Shown: positions 48,166 through 58,089 of the stretch, piece by piece | Numbering within the stretch: the first letter of the stretch is position 1 | Layout: each line of letters starts with the position of its first letter | Source of the DNA: Janthinobacterium sp. 64 | GTDB taxonomy: Bacteria; Pseudomonadota; Gammaproteobacteria; Burkholderiales; Burkholderiaceae_D | Direction of reading: 5' to 3' | DNA: 64,000 bases | Assembly (NCBI RefSeq): GCF_002813325.1 | Contig: NZ_PHUG01000001.1 | Span: 2,046,001 to 2,110,000 of the forward strand | Notes under the pieces: generated by a model | What the model was told of the DNA's origin: nothing | What the model saw: the letters and a program-made list of their open reading frames with translations, nothing else | Databases searched by the model: none | Made by a program: the position numbers and the translations under genes

Positions 48166-48888
48166 CTAGCGCTTGGGTTTGACTGCGAGATGCGGAATGA
48201 AATACTCAGGCCGCAGTTTGCGGGTGATTTCCAGCACCGGCAGCACATGATCGAGATGGCTGCGCATGGCGGCGACGGCATGCTGCGGATTGCCCGAGGC
48301 CACCGCCTCGACCACGTCGCGGTGTTCGGCCATCACGTCGCTCATGCGCCCTTCCAATGGCAAGGTCAGCTGGCGATAGCGGTCCATCTGCGTTTTCGCC
48401 TGCAGGATCATGGGCCACACTCCCGGATAGCCGGACAACTCGGCCAGGGCCGCGTGGAAATTCTCATCGGTACGGTGAAATCCCCGTATGTCATCGCGTT
48501 CGATGCACTCGGCCTGGGCCGCCAGGATGGCGCGCAGGCTGGCGATACCCTCGGGCGTCGCCCTTTCTGTGGCCTTTTCGATGATGGCCGTTTCCAGGGC
48601 ACAGCGCACCAGCATGGCCTCCTCCAGCGAGTCGAGCGGGATGCGCGCGACGAACGTGCCCACGCGCGGCAGCACCTCGATCAAGCCTTCTTCGGCCAGG
48701 CGCTGTACTGCTTCGTGCACGGGCGTGCGGCTGGTGCCCAGCTCATCGGCCAGGTCCTTCTCCACAATGCGGGTACCCGGCAGCATGCTCATGTCGACGA
48801 TACGCTGGCGCAGCAGTCCGTAAATGCGGCGGGCGGCGCTGACACCGGTTTCGCCATCGGCGAGCGTAAAAGGAGACGTCGAATTCAT
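48166..48888 (-). CDS. FCD-type GntR regulator of the galacturonate island
   Basis: A 240-residue GntR-family regulator of the FadR/FCD branch, which includes UxuR and ExuR. The HTH is [20 protein letters not shown] and [20 protein letters not shown]; the FCD domain shows [29 protein letters not shown] (Asp/His), [13 protein letters not shown] and MRSHLDHV (His residues). It is the last gene of the island, 55 bases after kdgK. By position and family it probably responds to a uronate and represses the uxa genes; a palindrome overlapping the uxaC promoter is a candidate site. Confidence 0.88.
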   Translation of the reverse strand: MNSTSPFTLADGETGVSAARRIYGLLRQRIVDMSMLPGTRIVEKDLADELGTSRTPVHEAVQRLAEEGLIEVLPRVGTFVARIPLDSLEEAMLVRCALETAIIEKATERATPEGIASLRAILAAQAECIERDDIRGFHRTDENFHAALAELSGYPGVWPMILQAKTQMDRYRQLTLPLEGRMSDVMAEHRDVVEAVASGNPQHAVAAMRSHLDHVLPVLEITRKLRPEYFIPHLAVKPKR

Positions 48889-48943
48889 AGACTAAGTAAT
48901 GGTACGGCAAAGTTTGACAGGAATGATGATACCGCGTCCGCGT

Positions 48944-49879
48944 TCATCCGGCAGGCATTTCCGTGCGTGCGATGATGGCGCCACGCTGGCCGATCACGCG
49001 GGCGGCGAGCCGGTGCCCGGCGCGCGCCGCCGCTGCCGGCGGCTGGCCCGCCAGACGCGCCGCCACGTAGGCCGCGCCGAACGAGTCGCCTGCCGCCGTG
49101 GTGTCGACCACCTGCGCCACGGGCTCGGCGGCCACTTCCTGCAGCGTGTCCTGGTAGCTGACGATGCACGGCTGGGCTCCCCGCTTGAGCACGATCTCGG
49201 ACACACCCAGCGCGCGGGTGCGGGCCAGGACCTGTGCCACGTCGGCAGGCCCGTACAGGGCATCTTCATCGTCCAGCGTCAGCAGGGCCAGTGACGACAG
49301 GCTCAGCACGCGATGGTAGACCGAGGCGGCGACATCGGCGCTTTCCCACAGGCGCGGGCGATAGTTGTTGTCGAAGATGATCTGGCCGCCTTGTGCATGA
49401 CACTGCGCCAGCGTGTCCAGCAACAGTTCGCGGTCCGCCGGCGCCAGGATGGCCAGGCTGATGCCGGACAGATAAACGTGGCGCGCACTGGCCAGCTGCT
49501 GCAGGATGGCAGGCGCCTGCGGCCCGCGCATCCAATGGCGTGCGGCCGAATCGCTGCGCCAGTAATGAAACTTCCGTTCGCCGTGCGCATCCGTCTCGAT
49601 CAGATACATGCCGGGCAGCTTGTCGTCCAGACGTTGCACGCAGTGCGTATCGATGCCCTCCTCCTGCCAGCTGGCGTGCATGTCGTCCGACAGGCCGTCG
49701 ACGCCCAGCGCCGTCACGTACGCCACCGCATGCCGGTGCGGATCGGCCAGGCGCGCCAGATACAGCGCCGCATTGAGCGTATCGCCGCCAAAACGGTAAG
49801 CCATGGCCTGCGTCCCGGCGCTGCGCTGCAGTTCGATCATGCATTCGCCGATGACGAAGACGGTTTGTGGTGCTTGCAT
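48944..49879 (-). CDS. kdgK: 2-Dehydro-3-deoxygluconokinase (PfkB family)
   Basis: A 311-residue PfkB-type sugar kinase that phosphorylates 2-keto-3-deoxygluconate, the product of altronate dehydratase, to KDPG. The N-terminal FVIGECMIEL and FGGDTLNAALYLARL and the C-terminal signature VDTTAAGDSFGAAYVAARL (catalytic Asp265) are intact. The ATG at 49877-49879 has GGGAGAG seven bases upstream. Context with uxaA and uxaB makes KDG the substrate rather than another sugar. Confidence 0.92.
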   Translation of the reverse strand: MQAPQTVFVIGECMIELQRSAGTQAMAYRFGGDTLNAALYLARLADPHRHAVAYVTALGVDGLSDDMHASWQEEGIDTHCVQRLDDKLPGMYLIETDAHGERKFHYWRSDSAARHWMRGPQAPAILQQLASARHVYLSGISLAILAPADRELLLDTLAQCHAQGGQIIFDNNYRPRLWESADVAASVYHRVLSLSSLALLTLDDEDALYGPADVAQVLARTRALGVSEIVLKRGAQPCIVSYQDTLQEVAAEPVAQVVDTTAAGDSFGAAYVAARLAGQPPAAAARAGHRLAARVIGQRGAIIARTEMPAG

Positions 49880-49981
49880 TGCGATTCTCTCCCAATTTTC
49901 CATCGATTCAGAGCGGCGCCGCGCCGGCCATCGTTCGGGATGCCGGCGCGGCGCGGTGCTACTCAGCCCGGCGCTGCGGGC

Positions 49982-52117
49982 TTACTTCTTGTCCCAGGTC
50001 GAGCCAAACAGGTTCGACTGGCCGATGGCCGGGAAATCAACGAAGGCCTTGCTGCAGTCGACCACCTTGTCGACATCCACCGCCTGCGTGGCCGTGCCGT
50101 TGACCTTCACGCGTTCAGCGGCATTGGCGAAAATAGGCAAATTGGTGCCCTTGATCGTCAGGTTCGCATCCGACGACGTCATCGTCGTGCCGTTCGGCGC
50201 ATCCGTCACCACGTTACTCAACGACATCACCAGAGGATACTGCGGATTGTCGAAACCGCCCGTATTGGCCTTGAAGCCCTGCAGCTTGATGGCCGTATTG
50301 CCCAGGATGCGCACGTTATCGAGCGTAATGTCGTGGAAGTTCGGGTATTGCGGACCTGCCGTCGGCAGCGCCTTGGTGCTGTAGTAGGTGGTAAACAGCA
50401 GCGCGTTCAAGGCGTCGCGGATGCAGATATTGCGGTAGTGGACGTTGCTCACTTCGCCACCGCGCGCATAATCCGACTTGATGCGCAAGCCTTCTTCCGA
50501 ATGCGTGAACGAATTGTCGTACACCTCGACGTTGCTCACGCCCGCATTCGTTTCACTGCCGACCGAAATGCCATGGCCCCAATAAATGTGGTTATGCGCG
50601 ATCACGATACCGTGCTTGCGGTCCGAACGCACATCGCGCTTGCCGTCGATGGCGAACAGGCCCGAGCCGGGCGGCGAGGGATTGGCGCTACCTTTCAGGG
50701 CCACGTCATCGTCTCCCGTGCTGACGAAGTTATACGCAAAGACGAAGTTCTTCAGGTAGCCGTCAAACGACATGGCGCCCGTCGACGTGGTCTTGCTGCC
50801 GGTGGCCAGCTTGCCCGAGATGGCCTTGCCGGCCGCACCCGGATCGAACGCATCGGTGTTCTTGACGTTGTCCGCGTTATAGGTATCGCCGTTGTACAGC
50901 GGGTTGCCGTTGCCGGCCGGATTGGCGAAGGCCGCCAGGGTCGGCGTCTGCACTTTCACGCCCCACACGGTCAAGCCATCGACGCCGCTCGGAACGACGT
51001 GGAAGTTGGCGCTGTTGTTGAGCGAGATGCGGTACAGGGTCAGGTTTTTCGCATAGTTGAACACCATCATGCGGAAATTCGACTGCGAGCCCGTGCCCGT
51101 CACGCCGTTCTGCACCATGTTGCCCAGGAAGGCCAGGTCCCACCAGCTCATGTTGCGTGCCGACGATTTCGAGTCGACGACGGTGCCGCCGTTATCGCAC
51201 GACACGCCGTCCGCCGCCTGCTTGCCCGTGGCGTACATGGCATAGGTGTTCGAGCAGGTCATGTCGACCTTCATCAGCGGGTACAGCTTGTTGGTGGTGA
51301 CGATTTCCGCATACGCGCGGCTGTCGATCGAACCATCGCCCATGACGGCCGAGTTGACCAGGTTGTTACCGTTGATCAGCGCCGAACAGTTGCCCGAGCT
51401 GCCGGCCTTGGTCGAGCTGACAGCCGTGTTGCCGCAGTACGGTCCGGCCGGATTCGGTGAATACGTGGTCACGTCGCGCGAGGCGTACAGGGTCACGCCC
51501 TTGTCGATCCACAAGGTCACGCCCGATGGCAGGGTCAAGGGACCGCTGATGAAGCCATCGCCCACGCCCGAGCCGTTGACCACCAGGCGCACGGCAAACT
51601 TGCTACCGCGGTATTCCGGCTTGGCCAGTTCCTCGCCCGTAACGCCGGCGATATTCACGTTCTTGACGTTGGCAGTCTTTTGCGCGGCCGTGGCGGCCGC
51701 GTCAGCGGCGGCGATCTTTGCGCCCACTTCGGCATCGACGGCGGCGCCGCAGGCGTCGAGCGCTGCCTGGATGCGGGCCTGGTCAGGATTGGCCGTGGCC
51801 GTGGTGACGACGACGCCGACGCCCGGCTTCGACGGGTCGGCTTCCGGCGGCAGCGAGCCGTCCGGACGGCGCACCAGGTTCGGCGATGCTTCAAGCGTGG
51901 CGCACACTTGCGTGTCTTTCGGCAGGGTCGGTTCGGCCGGCAGGTCCGGATCGAACGAGGTCGTGCCTACCTGGTAGACGCTGCCCGGGGTATAGCTGGT
52001 GGCGGTTTCGCCCTTGGTATCGCCACCGCCGCCGCAAGCGGCCAGCATGACGGCCAGCGGCAGGGCGACGCATGCCTGCGTCCAGCCAGTATTAAGTTGT
52101 TTGATACCTGACTTCAT
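49982..52117 (-). CDS. GH28 polygalacturonase-type lipoprotein
   Basis: A 711-residue pectin-degrading enzyme. A signal peptide ends in a lipobox (LAVMLAACGGGG), so it is probably membrane-anchored. An Ala-rich region (about residues 110-155) precedes a right-handed beta-helix. All GH28 catalytic motifs are present: NTD at 420-422, GDDD at 468-471, GHG at 514-516 and RIK at 545-547. It would hydrolyse alpha-1,4-galacturonan to galacturonate or oligomers. Longer than most GH28 enzymes because of N-terminal and inserted regions. The ATG at 52115-52117 has AGGAGA eight bases upstream. Confidence 0.92.
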   Translation of the reverse strand: MKSGIKQLNTGWTQACVALPLAVMLAACGGGGDTKGETATSYTPGSVYQVGTTSFDPDLPAEPTLPKDTQVCATLEASPNLVRRPDGSLPPEADPSKPGVGVVVTTATANPDQARIQAALDACGAAVDAEVGAKIAAADAAATAAQKTANVKNVNIAGVTGEELAKPEYRGSKFAVRLVVNGSGVGDGFISGPLTLPSGVTLWIDKGVTLYASRDVTTYSPNPAGPYCGNTAVSSTKAGSSGNCSALINGNNLVNSAVMGDGSIDSRAYAEIVTTNKLYPLMKVDMTCSNTYAMYATGKQAADGVSCDNGGTVVDSKSSARNMSWWDLAFLGNMVQNGVTGTGSQSNFRMMVFNYAKNLTLYRISLNNSANFHVVPSGVDGLTVWGVKVQTPTLAAFANPAGNGNPLYNGDTYNADNVKNTDAFDPGAAGKAISGKLATGSKTTSTGAMSFDGYLKNFVFAYNFVSTGDDDVALKGSANPSPPGSGLFAIDGKRDVRSDRKHGIVIAHNHIYWGHGISVGSETNAGVSNVEVYDNSFTHSEEGLRIKSDYARGGEVSNVHYRNICIRDALNALLFTTYYSTKALPTAGPQYPNFHDITLDNVRILGNTAIKLQGFKANTGGFDNPQYPLVMSLSNVVTDAPNGTTMTSSDANLTIKGTNLPIFANAAERVKVNGTATQAVDVDKVVDCSKAFVDFPAIGQSNLFGSTWDKK

Positions 52118-52160
52118 GTATGTATCTCCTGATGGGAGCACGCTCTGAGGCGCGCTGTAT

Positions 52161-52176
52161 GCCGGCTTGCGCCGGC
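52161..52176 (-). other. Hairpin between the porin and GH28 genes
   Basis: GCCGGC-TTGC-GCCGGC forms a short stable stem in the 78-base gap between the two genes. On the minus strand it is preceded by an A-rich run but not followed by U's, so it is an intercistronic stem rather than a terminator. Confidence 0.4.
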
Positions 52177-52195
52177 TTCTTTTTGAAAACAAGGT

Positions 52196-53467
52196 TTAGA
52201 AGCGGGCGATCAGGCCGATGCCGAAGGCGCGTGGCGAATTACCTGGCGCCAGGAAGGCGTCGTCCGTGCCGGCCTTGTTGCTGTGCAGCGGCGACTGGCC
52301 CAGGTTGACGTTTTGCTGCGACTTGTTGTTGATGCGCGTGAAGTACACATAGGGCATGAACTGTTCGTCGATCTTGTAGGTCGCGCCCACCGATACTTGC
52401 GTGGCGCCGAAGTCGTCGGGGCGGCCAAAGGTGGTGTTGTCGAGCTTGCCCAGCTTGCCGGCGGCCAGCATCACCGTGGTGTCGTAGCCGACTTCCTGCG
52501 TGAGCGACGCCATTACCGAGCGCTGCTTCATGCTGCCCGTTTTCAGGGCCGTGTAGATATTGCCCGGCGTCGGCAGCGACTGCAGCGCGTAGCCGTAGCT
52601 GCCCGACTCAAAGCCCAGGCCGACCGAGGTTTTGGTCGGGAATTTGTAGGTCGCCAGAACCTTGTAGAACGAAGTGTTCACGCCGCTCACCGAAGTGTTG
52701 CGCATGCCAAAACCCTTCGACAGGTTTTCCACGTCCACGCCCGTGTTTTGCTGGCGGTCGTAGCCGGCGCCGATCGAGAACGCGCCGATGCTGTATTTGG
52801 CGGCCAGCGAATAGCGCGCGCGGTCGTCGCCGGTATCGCGCACTTCATCGAAGCCGTAGGAAGCACCGGCCTGGAAGCCGTTCCATTGCGGCGACAGGTA
52901 GTGCGCCGAATTCTTGTAGCGCGCTTCGCCGCGGCCGAACAGGCTGTCGGCATTGCCGCTCAATTGCGCCGAGGTGTTGTTCCACACGTCCAGACCCTGC
53001 ACCGTCAGACCCAGGTTGCCGCCCAGGGCGCCGCCCGAGCCGACCAGGCTGCGGTAGACGGAATCGTTGTTACCGATGATGAAGCGGCCGAAGCGCTTGC
53101 TCTCGATACCGACGAAGGTATTGCGCGATTCGATGGTCGACGATTTACCCTGGCCATTGATGCCGCCTTCGTCAAAGTTGTTCAGACTGCCTTCGATCTG
53201 CCACAGGCCGCGCACGTCGCCCTTGATGCCGATCGAACCGGCAAAGCCGATGCGCGAATTGCCGTCCGAGACGCGGCCACGGCTGCCGTAGGGAGTGGGG
53301 CCGCCTTCGGCTTTCACCGATTCGATCTCGCCGTTCAGGAAACCGTAGATGCGCGTTTCGACATGGCGGTTTTCCAGGATACCCTCAGCCAGCGCGCTGC
53401 CGGACAAGGCCGCCAGGATCGCTGCCGCCAGGACACGGCGGGTACAACGGTTGTTCAGTGGTGTCAT
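52196..53467 (-). CDS. Gram-negative porin of the galacturonate island
   Basis: A 423-residue general-type porin (OmpC/Burkholderiales porin family). A signal peptide (about residues 1-27, VLAAAILAALSGSALA) is followed by a 16-strand barrel pattern; RGLWQIEGSLNNFDEGG and FVGIESKRFGRFIIGNNDS are the typical strand 2-3/loop 3 region, and it ends in GIGLIARF with the terminal Phe. The ATG has AGGAGAAG upstream. Its place between the inner-membrane transporter and the polygalacturonase suggests that it admits galacturonate or oligogalacturonides. Confidence 0.9.
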   Translation of the reverse strand: MTPLNNRCTRRVLAAAILAALSGSALAEGILENRHVETRIYGFLNGEIESVKAEGGPTPYGSRGRVSDGNSRIGFAGSIGIKGDVRGLWQIEGSLNNFDEGGINGQGKSSTIESRNTFVGIESKRFGRFIIGNNDSVYRSLVGSGGALGGNLGLTVQGLDVWNNTSAQLSGNADSLFGRGEARYKNSAHYLSPQWNGFQAGASYGFDEVRDTGDDRARYSLAAKYSIGAFSIGAGYDRQQNTGVDVENLSKGFGMRNTSVSGVNTSFYKVLATYKFPTKTSVGLGFESGSYGYALQSLPTPGNIYTALKTGSMKQRSVMASLTQEVGYDTTVMLAAGKLGKLDNTTFGRPDDFGATQVSVGATYKIDEQFMPYVYFTRINNKSQQNVNLGQSPLHSNKAGTDDAFLAPGNSPRAFGIGLIARF

Positions 53468-53583
53468 GTGCTTCTCCTCTTCTCGCGCCTTGATAGGCGC
53501 ATATGTATAAACATCAAAAAAACAGCTCCCCGCCGCACCGCGTGGTGCAGGAAACAGCGGGGGGAAACAGGGAGGGTTGGCCG

Positions 53584-54876
53584 TCAGGTGAAGGCCGGCT
53601 TACCCAGCGGCACGGCTGGCGTCATCTTTTCGCGTATCAGCATGCACACCACGACGGCGGCCGCCAGGTCGAATACGGCCAGCAGCATGAACAGCGGGCT
53701 GTAGCCGACCAGGGTCACCAGCACGCCGAACACCAGCGTGAAGATCGTCGCGCCCAGGTAGCCGGACATGCCGGCCAGCCCCGTGGCGGTGGCCACTTCG
53801 TTCTTGCCGAATACATCGGAGGTGATCGAGTACAGCGCGCCCGATAAAGTCTGGTGAGCGAAGCCCCCCACGCACAGCAGGGCGATGGCCGCGTACGGGC
53901 TGGCCACCAGGCCGATGCAAGCCGGGCCGATCATGCAGACGGCACCGACGATGACCACCAGCTTGCGCGAGGTGAACAGCGATACCTTCCAGTATTTGTG
54001 GAACCACGGGCTCAGGTAGCCGCCCAGCACGCAGCCGATATCGGCAGCCAGGAACGGCAGCCAGGCGAACATGGCGATTTCCTTGATGTTCATATGGCGT
54101 TCGGTGGCCATGTACAAAGGAATCCACGCATTGAAGGTTTGCCATGCCGGTTCCGACAGGAAGCGGGGAATGGCGATGGCCCAGAAATTACGGCTGCGCA
54201 CGATCTGGTGCCAGCGCGCCTTCGGCGCCACGCCGTTGCCGGACGCGTCGCTTTGCTCCTGGCCTTCCAGGATGAAGTCGCGCTCCTTGTCGGTCAACAG
54301 CTTCTGGTCGCGCGGGTGCTTGTAGAAGGTCAGCCACAGTCCCGTCCAGACGATGCCGATGGCACCGACGATGACGAAGGACATTTGCCAGCTGCCGTGC
54401 AGGATGGTCCACACCACCAGCGGCGGCGCGCACAGGGCGCCGATCGAGGAGCCGATGTTGAACCAGCCGATGGCGATCGAGCGCTCCTTGGCAGGAAACC
54501 ACTCGGTGGTAGCCTTCACGCCGGCGGGAATGCCGGCCGCCTCGGTCAGGCCCAGCATGCCGCGGAACAGCGCCATGCTTTGCCAGCCCGTTGCCATGGC
54601 CGCGCAGGCGCAGGCCACGGACCAGGCCAGTGCGAAGATGGCAAAGCCGAGCTTGGTGCCGATGGCGTCGATGACGTAGCCGGCGATGGGCTGCATCAGC
54701 GCGTAGCACACCTGCCACGCCACCACGATGTACGAATACTCCTGCGTGGTGATATTGAGCTCGCTCATCATCGTTGGCGCCGCCACCGACAAGGTATTGC
54801 GCGCCAGGTAATTGACGATCAGTCCGGCCGTAACCAGGCCGACCATCCACCAGCGCATGCCGCGTATTTTAGTCAT
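53584..54876 (-). CDS. exuT: MFS hexuronate transporter (ExuT-like)
   Basis: A 430-residue, 12-helix permease of the anion:cation symporter branch of the major facilitator superfamily. MRWWMVGLVTAGLIVNYLAR and LSVAAPTMMSEL open the protein as in ExuT; FRGMLGLTEAAGIPAGVKAT and EWFPAKERSIAIGWFN are the family motifs. It should import galacturonate and perhaps glucuronate. The ATG at 54874-54876 has GGGAGA just upstream, preferred over a 15-codon extension. It lies between uxaB and the porin. Confidence 0.9.
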   Translation of the reverse strand: MTKIRGMRWWMVGLVTAGLIVNYLARNTLSVAAPTMMSELNITTQEYSYIVVAWQVCYALMQPIAGYVIDAIGTKLGFAIFALAWSVACACAAMATGWQSMALFRGMLGLTEAAGIPAGVKATTEWFPAKERSIAIGWFNIGSSIGALCAPPLVVWTILHGSWQMSFVIVGAIGIVWTGLWLTFYKHPRDQKLLTDKERDFILEGQEQSDASGNGVAPKARWHQIVRSRNFWAIAIPRFLSEPAWQTFNAWIPLYMATERHMNIKEIAMFAWLPFLAADIGCVLGGYLSPWFHKYWKVSLFTSRKLVVIVGAVCMIGPACIGLVASPYAAIALLCVGGFAHQTLSGALYSITSDVFGKNEVATATGLAGMSGYLGATIFTLVFGVLVTLVGYSPLFMLLAVFDLAAAVVVCMLIREKMTPAVPLGKPAFT

Positions 54877-54899
54877 GTTATCTCCCTCTATCCATCCAA

Positions 54900-54919
54900 G
54901 GCGGCGCAGCTGCGCCGCC
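54900..54919 (-). other. Perfect 20-base palindrome between uxaB and exuT
   Basis: GGCGGCGCAG followed directly by CTGCGCCGCC, a perfect GC-rich palindrome 24 bases upstream of exuT. A T-run follows on the plus strand only, so in the exuT transcript it acts as a leader stem rather than a terminator. Confidence 0.45.
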
Positions 54920-55021
54920 ACTTTTTGGGCCGTTCAGCCTTCCTGGGGAAGTGCCTTCGGCCTCGGTTTTTATGGGTGCTGCTGTGTTGCGGTATTTCTG
55001 TTGCGGTCCAGCTTTTCTGTT

Positions 55022-56467
55022 TTACAGTGCCTGCAAGGCGCCGCGCATGCCCTGCGAAGCGATGTTCTGCAGGGCCGTGGCCACGGCTTGCGCCAGGCCT
55101 GGCACCGCGTTCATGTCGCGGCCCCACACGTTTTCCTGCGCCAGCCAGCCCTGCGCCAGCTGTTGCAAGCTCAGCCGGCCGGCATCGACATCGGCCCAGT
55201 TCTGCCTGAACCACGCCAGGGTGGCCGCATCGTCGGACAAGGCAATGACGTCGCCGCGGTACAGGCGCATGGTGGCAGCCAGCGCCAGCACCAGGCGCTG
55301 CGGCAAATGTCCATGCAACGCCACGTAGCGCAGCAGCTGCGGCGCGATGCGGGCGGCGAACTTGCTCCAGCTGTTGAGGGCGATGGACGCCAGGCGGTGC
55401 TGGATATACGGGTTGCGGAAGCGCAGCAGCACGTCGCGCGCAAACTGCTGCAGTTCGTCTTGCGGCAGCGGCAGCGCGGGGATGATTTCCTGGGCCAGGG
55501 TATCGGACAGGTAGCCGCCCACTTGCGCGTCATTGACGGCCTCGCCCACGGTTTCCAGGCCAGCCAGCAGGGCCACGGGCACCAGCGCCGTATGGCCGCC
55601 GTTGAGGATGCCCACCTTGCGCTTTTTATAGGGCGCGATGTCGTCGACCAGCAGGATATTCAGGTTCGCGCCCGCCAGCTTCAGTTCATCGGCCAGCGAT
55701 GCGGGGCCTTCGATGACGAACAGATAATAATATTCGGCCGCCACCAGGAACTGGTCGCGATAGCCGAGCTGCGCCTCGATGGCGGTGGCGTCTTCTTGCG
55801 GATAGCCGGTGACGATGCGGTCGACCAGCGTCGAGCAAAAGACGCAGGCGTTGTCGAGCCAGTCGGCAAAGCCCGCGTCGAGCTGCCACAGGCGGGCGAA
55901 GTGCAGCACGGCCGCCTTCAAAGCCGGGCCATTCTGTTCGATCAGTTCGCACGGCAGCAGTACCACGCCTTTTGTGCGGTCGCCCTCAAAATACGCGTAG
56001 CGGTCGGACAGCAGGCGTGCCAGCTTGGCGGGGAAGCTCGATGGCGGCGCGGCGTCGAAGGCATCGCTGTCGTTGGTGACGATGCCCGCCTCGGTAGTGT
56101 TCGAGACGATGAAGCGCAGTTCGGGCAGGCTGGCCAGCGCCAGGTAGTCGCCATACATGCTGGCCGGATCGATTTCGCGCTGCACGCAAGAGATGGTGCG
56201 GCAGGTGCTGACGGGCTGGCCCGCCTCATCGAGGCCGCGCACGACGGTGGTAAACAAGCCATCCTGCACGTCGAGCAGGGGCGAGCCGCTGCCGCCACGC
56301 GGGCGCACCACGACCACGCCCGCATTCAGGCCGCTGCGTTCGTTGAGCAGGTCGACCTGCCAGTCAAAAAAGCCGCGCATGAAATTGCCCTGGCCGAATT
56401 GCAGGATCTTAATCGGCAGGTCGAACGGTGTACTGCGGCGCAATGCTTGCATGGGAATATCGTTCAC
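55022..56467 (-). CDS. uxaB: Tagaturonate reductase (altronate oxidoreductase)
   Basis: A 481-residue polyol-type long-chain dehydrogenase that reduces tagaturonate to altronate with NADH. The nucleotide-binding ILQFGQGNFMRGFFDWQVD near the N-terminus and the active-site KVGILNGGHTALVP near residue 280 match UxaB. The GTG at 56465-56467 overlaps the uxaA stop (GTGA), implying coupling; an ATG at 56450-56452 would give an N-terminus closer to E. coli UxaB and is an equally good choice. Second enzyme of galacturonate breakdown. Confidence 0.93.
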   Translation of the reverse strand: MNDIPMQALRRSTPFDLPIKILQFGQGNFMRGFFDWQVDLLNERSGLNAGVVVVRPRGGSGSPLLDVQDGLFTTVVRGLDEAGQPVSTCRTISCVQREIDPASMYGDYLALASLPELRFIVSNTTEAGIVTNDSDAFDAAPPSSFPAKLARLLSDRYAYFEGDRTKGVVLLPCELIEQNGPALKAAVLHFARLWQLDAGFADWLDNACVFCSTLVDRIVTGYPQEDATAIEAQLGYRDQFLVAAEYYYLFVIEGPASLADELKLAGANLNILLVDDIAPYKKRKVGILNGGHTALVPVALLAGLETVGEAVNDAQVGGYLSDTLAQEIIPALPLPQDELQQFARDVLLRFRNPYIQHRLASIALNSWSKFAARIAPQLLRYVALHGHLPQRLVLALAATMRLYRGDVIALSDDAATLAWFRQNWADVDAGRLSLQQLAQGWLAQENVWGRDMNAVPGLAQAVATALQNIASQGMRGALQAL

Positions 56468-58062
56468 AGTGAAATGTCGCGTTTCCAGAAAATGAAGTCG
56501 TACTGCTGCAGGCGGTCAGCCTTGGCCGTGTACTGGCCGCCGGCGGTCGCCACCACCATGTCGAACAGGCCGTTGGCCACTTCCGGCAAGGGCGCGCCTT
56601 CGATCACGGGGCCGCAGTCGTAGTCGATCAGGTCCGACAGTTTTTTGGCGACGCGGGTGTTGCTGGAAATTTTCAGCACCGGCACGATGGGGTTGCCCGT
56701 CGGCGTGCCCAGGCCCGTGGAAAACAGCACCACATTGGCGCCCGAGGCGACGATGCCCGTCACCGATTCGACATCACCGCCCGGCGTGCACAGCAGCGAC
56801 AGACCCGGCTTCGGACTTTGCTCGCCGTAATCGAGTACCGAGACGATGGGCGAGGTACCGCCCTTTTTTGCCGCACCGGCCGATTTCATCGCGTCGGTAA
56901 TCAGACCATCGCGGATATTGCCGGGGCTGGGGTTGTCGGCGAAATGCGTACCCACCGCTTCGGCGCGCGCTTCGAAGTCGCGCATCAGGCCCAGAAAACG
57001 GCGCTTGTCGTCGTCGTTCTCGCAGCGTTCGATCAGGTTTGCCTCGACGCCGCACAGTTCAGGGAATTCGGCCAGGATGGAGGCACCGCCCACGGCCACC
57101 ACCATGTCCGACACCAGGCCCATGGCAGGGTTGGCGGAAATGCCGGAAAAGCCGTCCGAGCCGCCGCACTTGACGCCGATCTTCAGGTGCGACAGCGGCA
57201 CCGGCTGGCGCACCACCTTGTTCGCTTCCTTCAGCTGCGCCAGGGTGTCCGTCAGCACGGCCTTCATCATGGCGTCTTCGCTATCCCATTTCTGCTGCTC
57301 GTAGATCAGGCAGGGCTTGTCGAAATGCGGGTTCTGTTTCGCCAGCGCTTCCTGGAACATGGCGATCTGCGCATTCTGGCAACCAAGGCTGAACACCGTG
57401 ATGCCCGCCACGTTCGGATGGTCGGCGTAAGCCGATAAAATCTTGCACAGCGAGCGCGCATCGGCGCGCGTGCCGCCGCAGCCGCCGTTGTGCGTGATGA
57501 TGCGCACGCCGTCGAGGTTCGGGAAAGGGCGCACGACGGGTTTCGGCGCTTCCATGTCTTCACCCAGCAGTGACAAGGTGAACGAAGCGAGGTCGTTGCG
57601 CGTGTAGCCGAGCGGCGCTTCAAGCGCATTGCGCAAGTGCTCGACGTTGCGGTTCTCGCAGAAGACGAGAGGGAAGATCAGCCAGTAATTGGCCGTACCC
57701 ACCCTGCCGTCGGCGCGCACCACGCCGGGGAAGGTGGCGCCGTCAAACCGCGCCACGTCAGGCGGCGTCCAGGTGTAGGGCGCTTGTGCTTCCAGCTCCA
57801 CTTCGGCCGCGTAATGGTGCAGGTTGTCCGTGGTGACGGCTTCGCCGCGGCGGATGGCCACCGTGGCCTTGCCGACGGGGACGCCGTACAGGCGCAGGAT
57901 ATCGCCGGCCGCGAAAGCGCGGCGGGACAGCTTGTGCTTGGTTTTGACGGCGCTGCTGATGAGGATGGACTCACCTTCCCAGTTCACCACTTCCCCAGCG
58001 GCCAGGTCGGACAAGGCGACCAGCATGTCGTCGTCTGGATGGATACACAATACTTTTTGCAT
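56464..58062 (-). CDS. uxaA: Altronate dehydratase
   Basis: A 532-residue full-length UxaA that dehydrates altronate to 2-keto-3-deoxygluconate. The N-terminal SAF-type domain (about residues 1-95, HKLSRRAFAAGD) is followed by the catalytic region with ITHNGGCGGTRADAR, FSLGCQNAQIAMF, KIGVKCGGSDGFSGISANP and LLCTPGGDVES, whose Cys residues and CGGSDGFSG motif fit the iron-dependent family. The ATG at 58060-58062 has AGGAA seven bases upstream. It lies 27 bases after uxaC and overlaps uxaB. Confidence 0.95.
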   Translation of the reverse strand: MQKVLCIHPDDDMLVALSDLAAGEVVNWEGESILISSAVKTKHKLSRRAFAAGDILRLYGVPVGKATVAIRRGEAVTTDNLHHYAAEVELEAQAPYTWTPPDVARFDGATFPGVVRADGRVGTANYWLIFPLVFCENRNVEHLRNALEAPLGYTRNDLASFTLSLLGEDMEAPKPVVRPFPNLDGVRIITHNGGCGGTRADARSLCKILSAYADHPNVAGITVFSLGCQNAQIAMFQEALAKQNPHFDKPCLIYEQQKWDSEDAMMKAVLTDTLAQLKEANKVVRQPVPLSHLKIGVKCGGSDGFSGISANPAMGLVSDMVVAVGGASILAEFPELCGVEANLIERCENDDDKRRFLGLMRDFEARAEAVGTHFADNPSPGNIRDGLITDAMKSAGAAKKGGTSPIVSVLDYGEQSPKPGLSLLCTPGGDVESVTGIVASGANVVLFSTGLGTPTGNPIVPVLKISSNTRVAKKLSDLIDYDCGPVIEGAPLPEVANGLFDMVVATAGGQYTAKADRLQQYDFIFWKRDISL

Positions 58063-58089
58063 GACTAATTCCTGGCGGCGGCTGAGGGA

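Noticed and set aside
49313..51460. 715-residue plus-strand frame opposite kdgK and the GH28 gene
   Set aside because: Antisense shadow across two well-supported genes.
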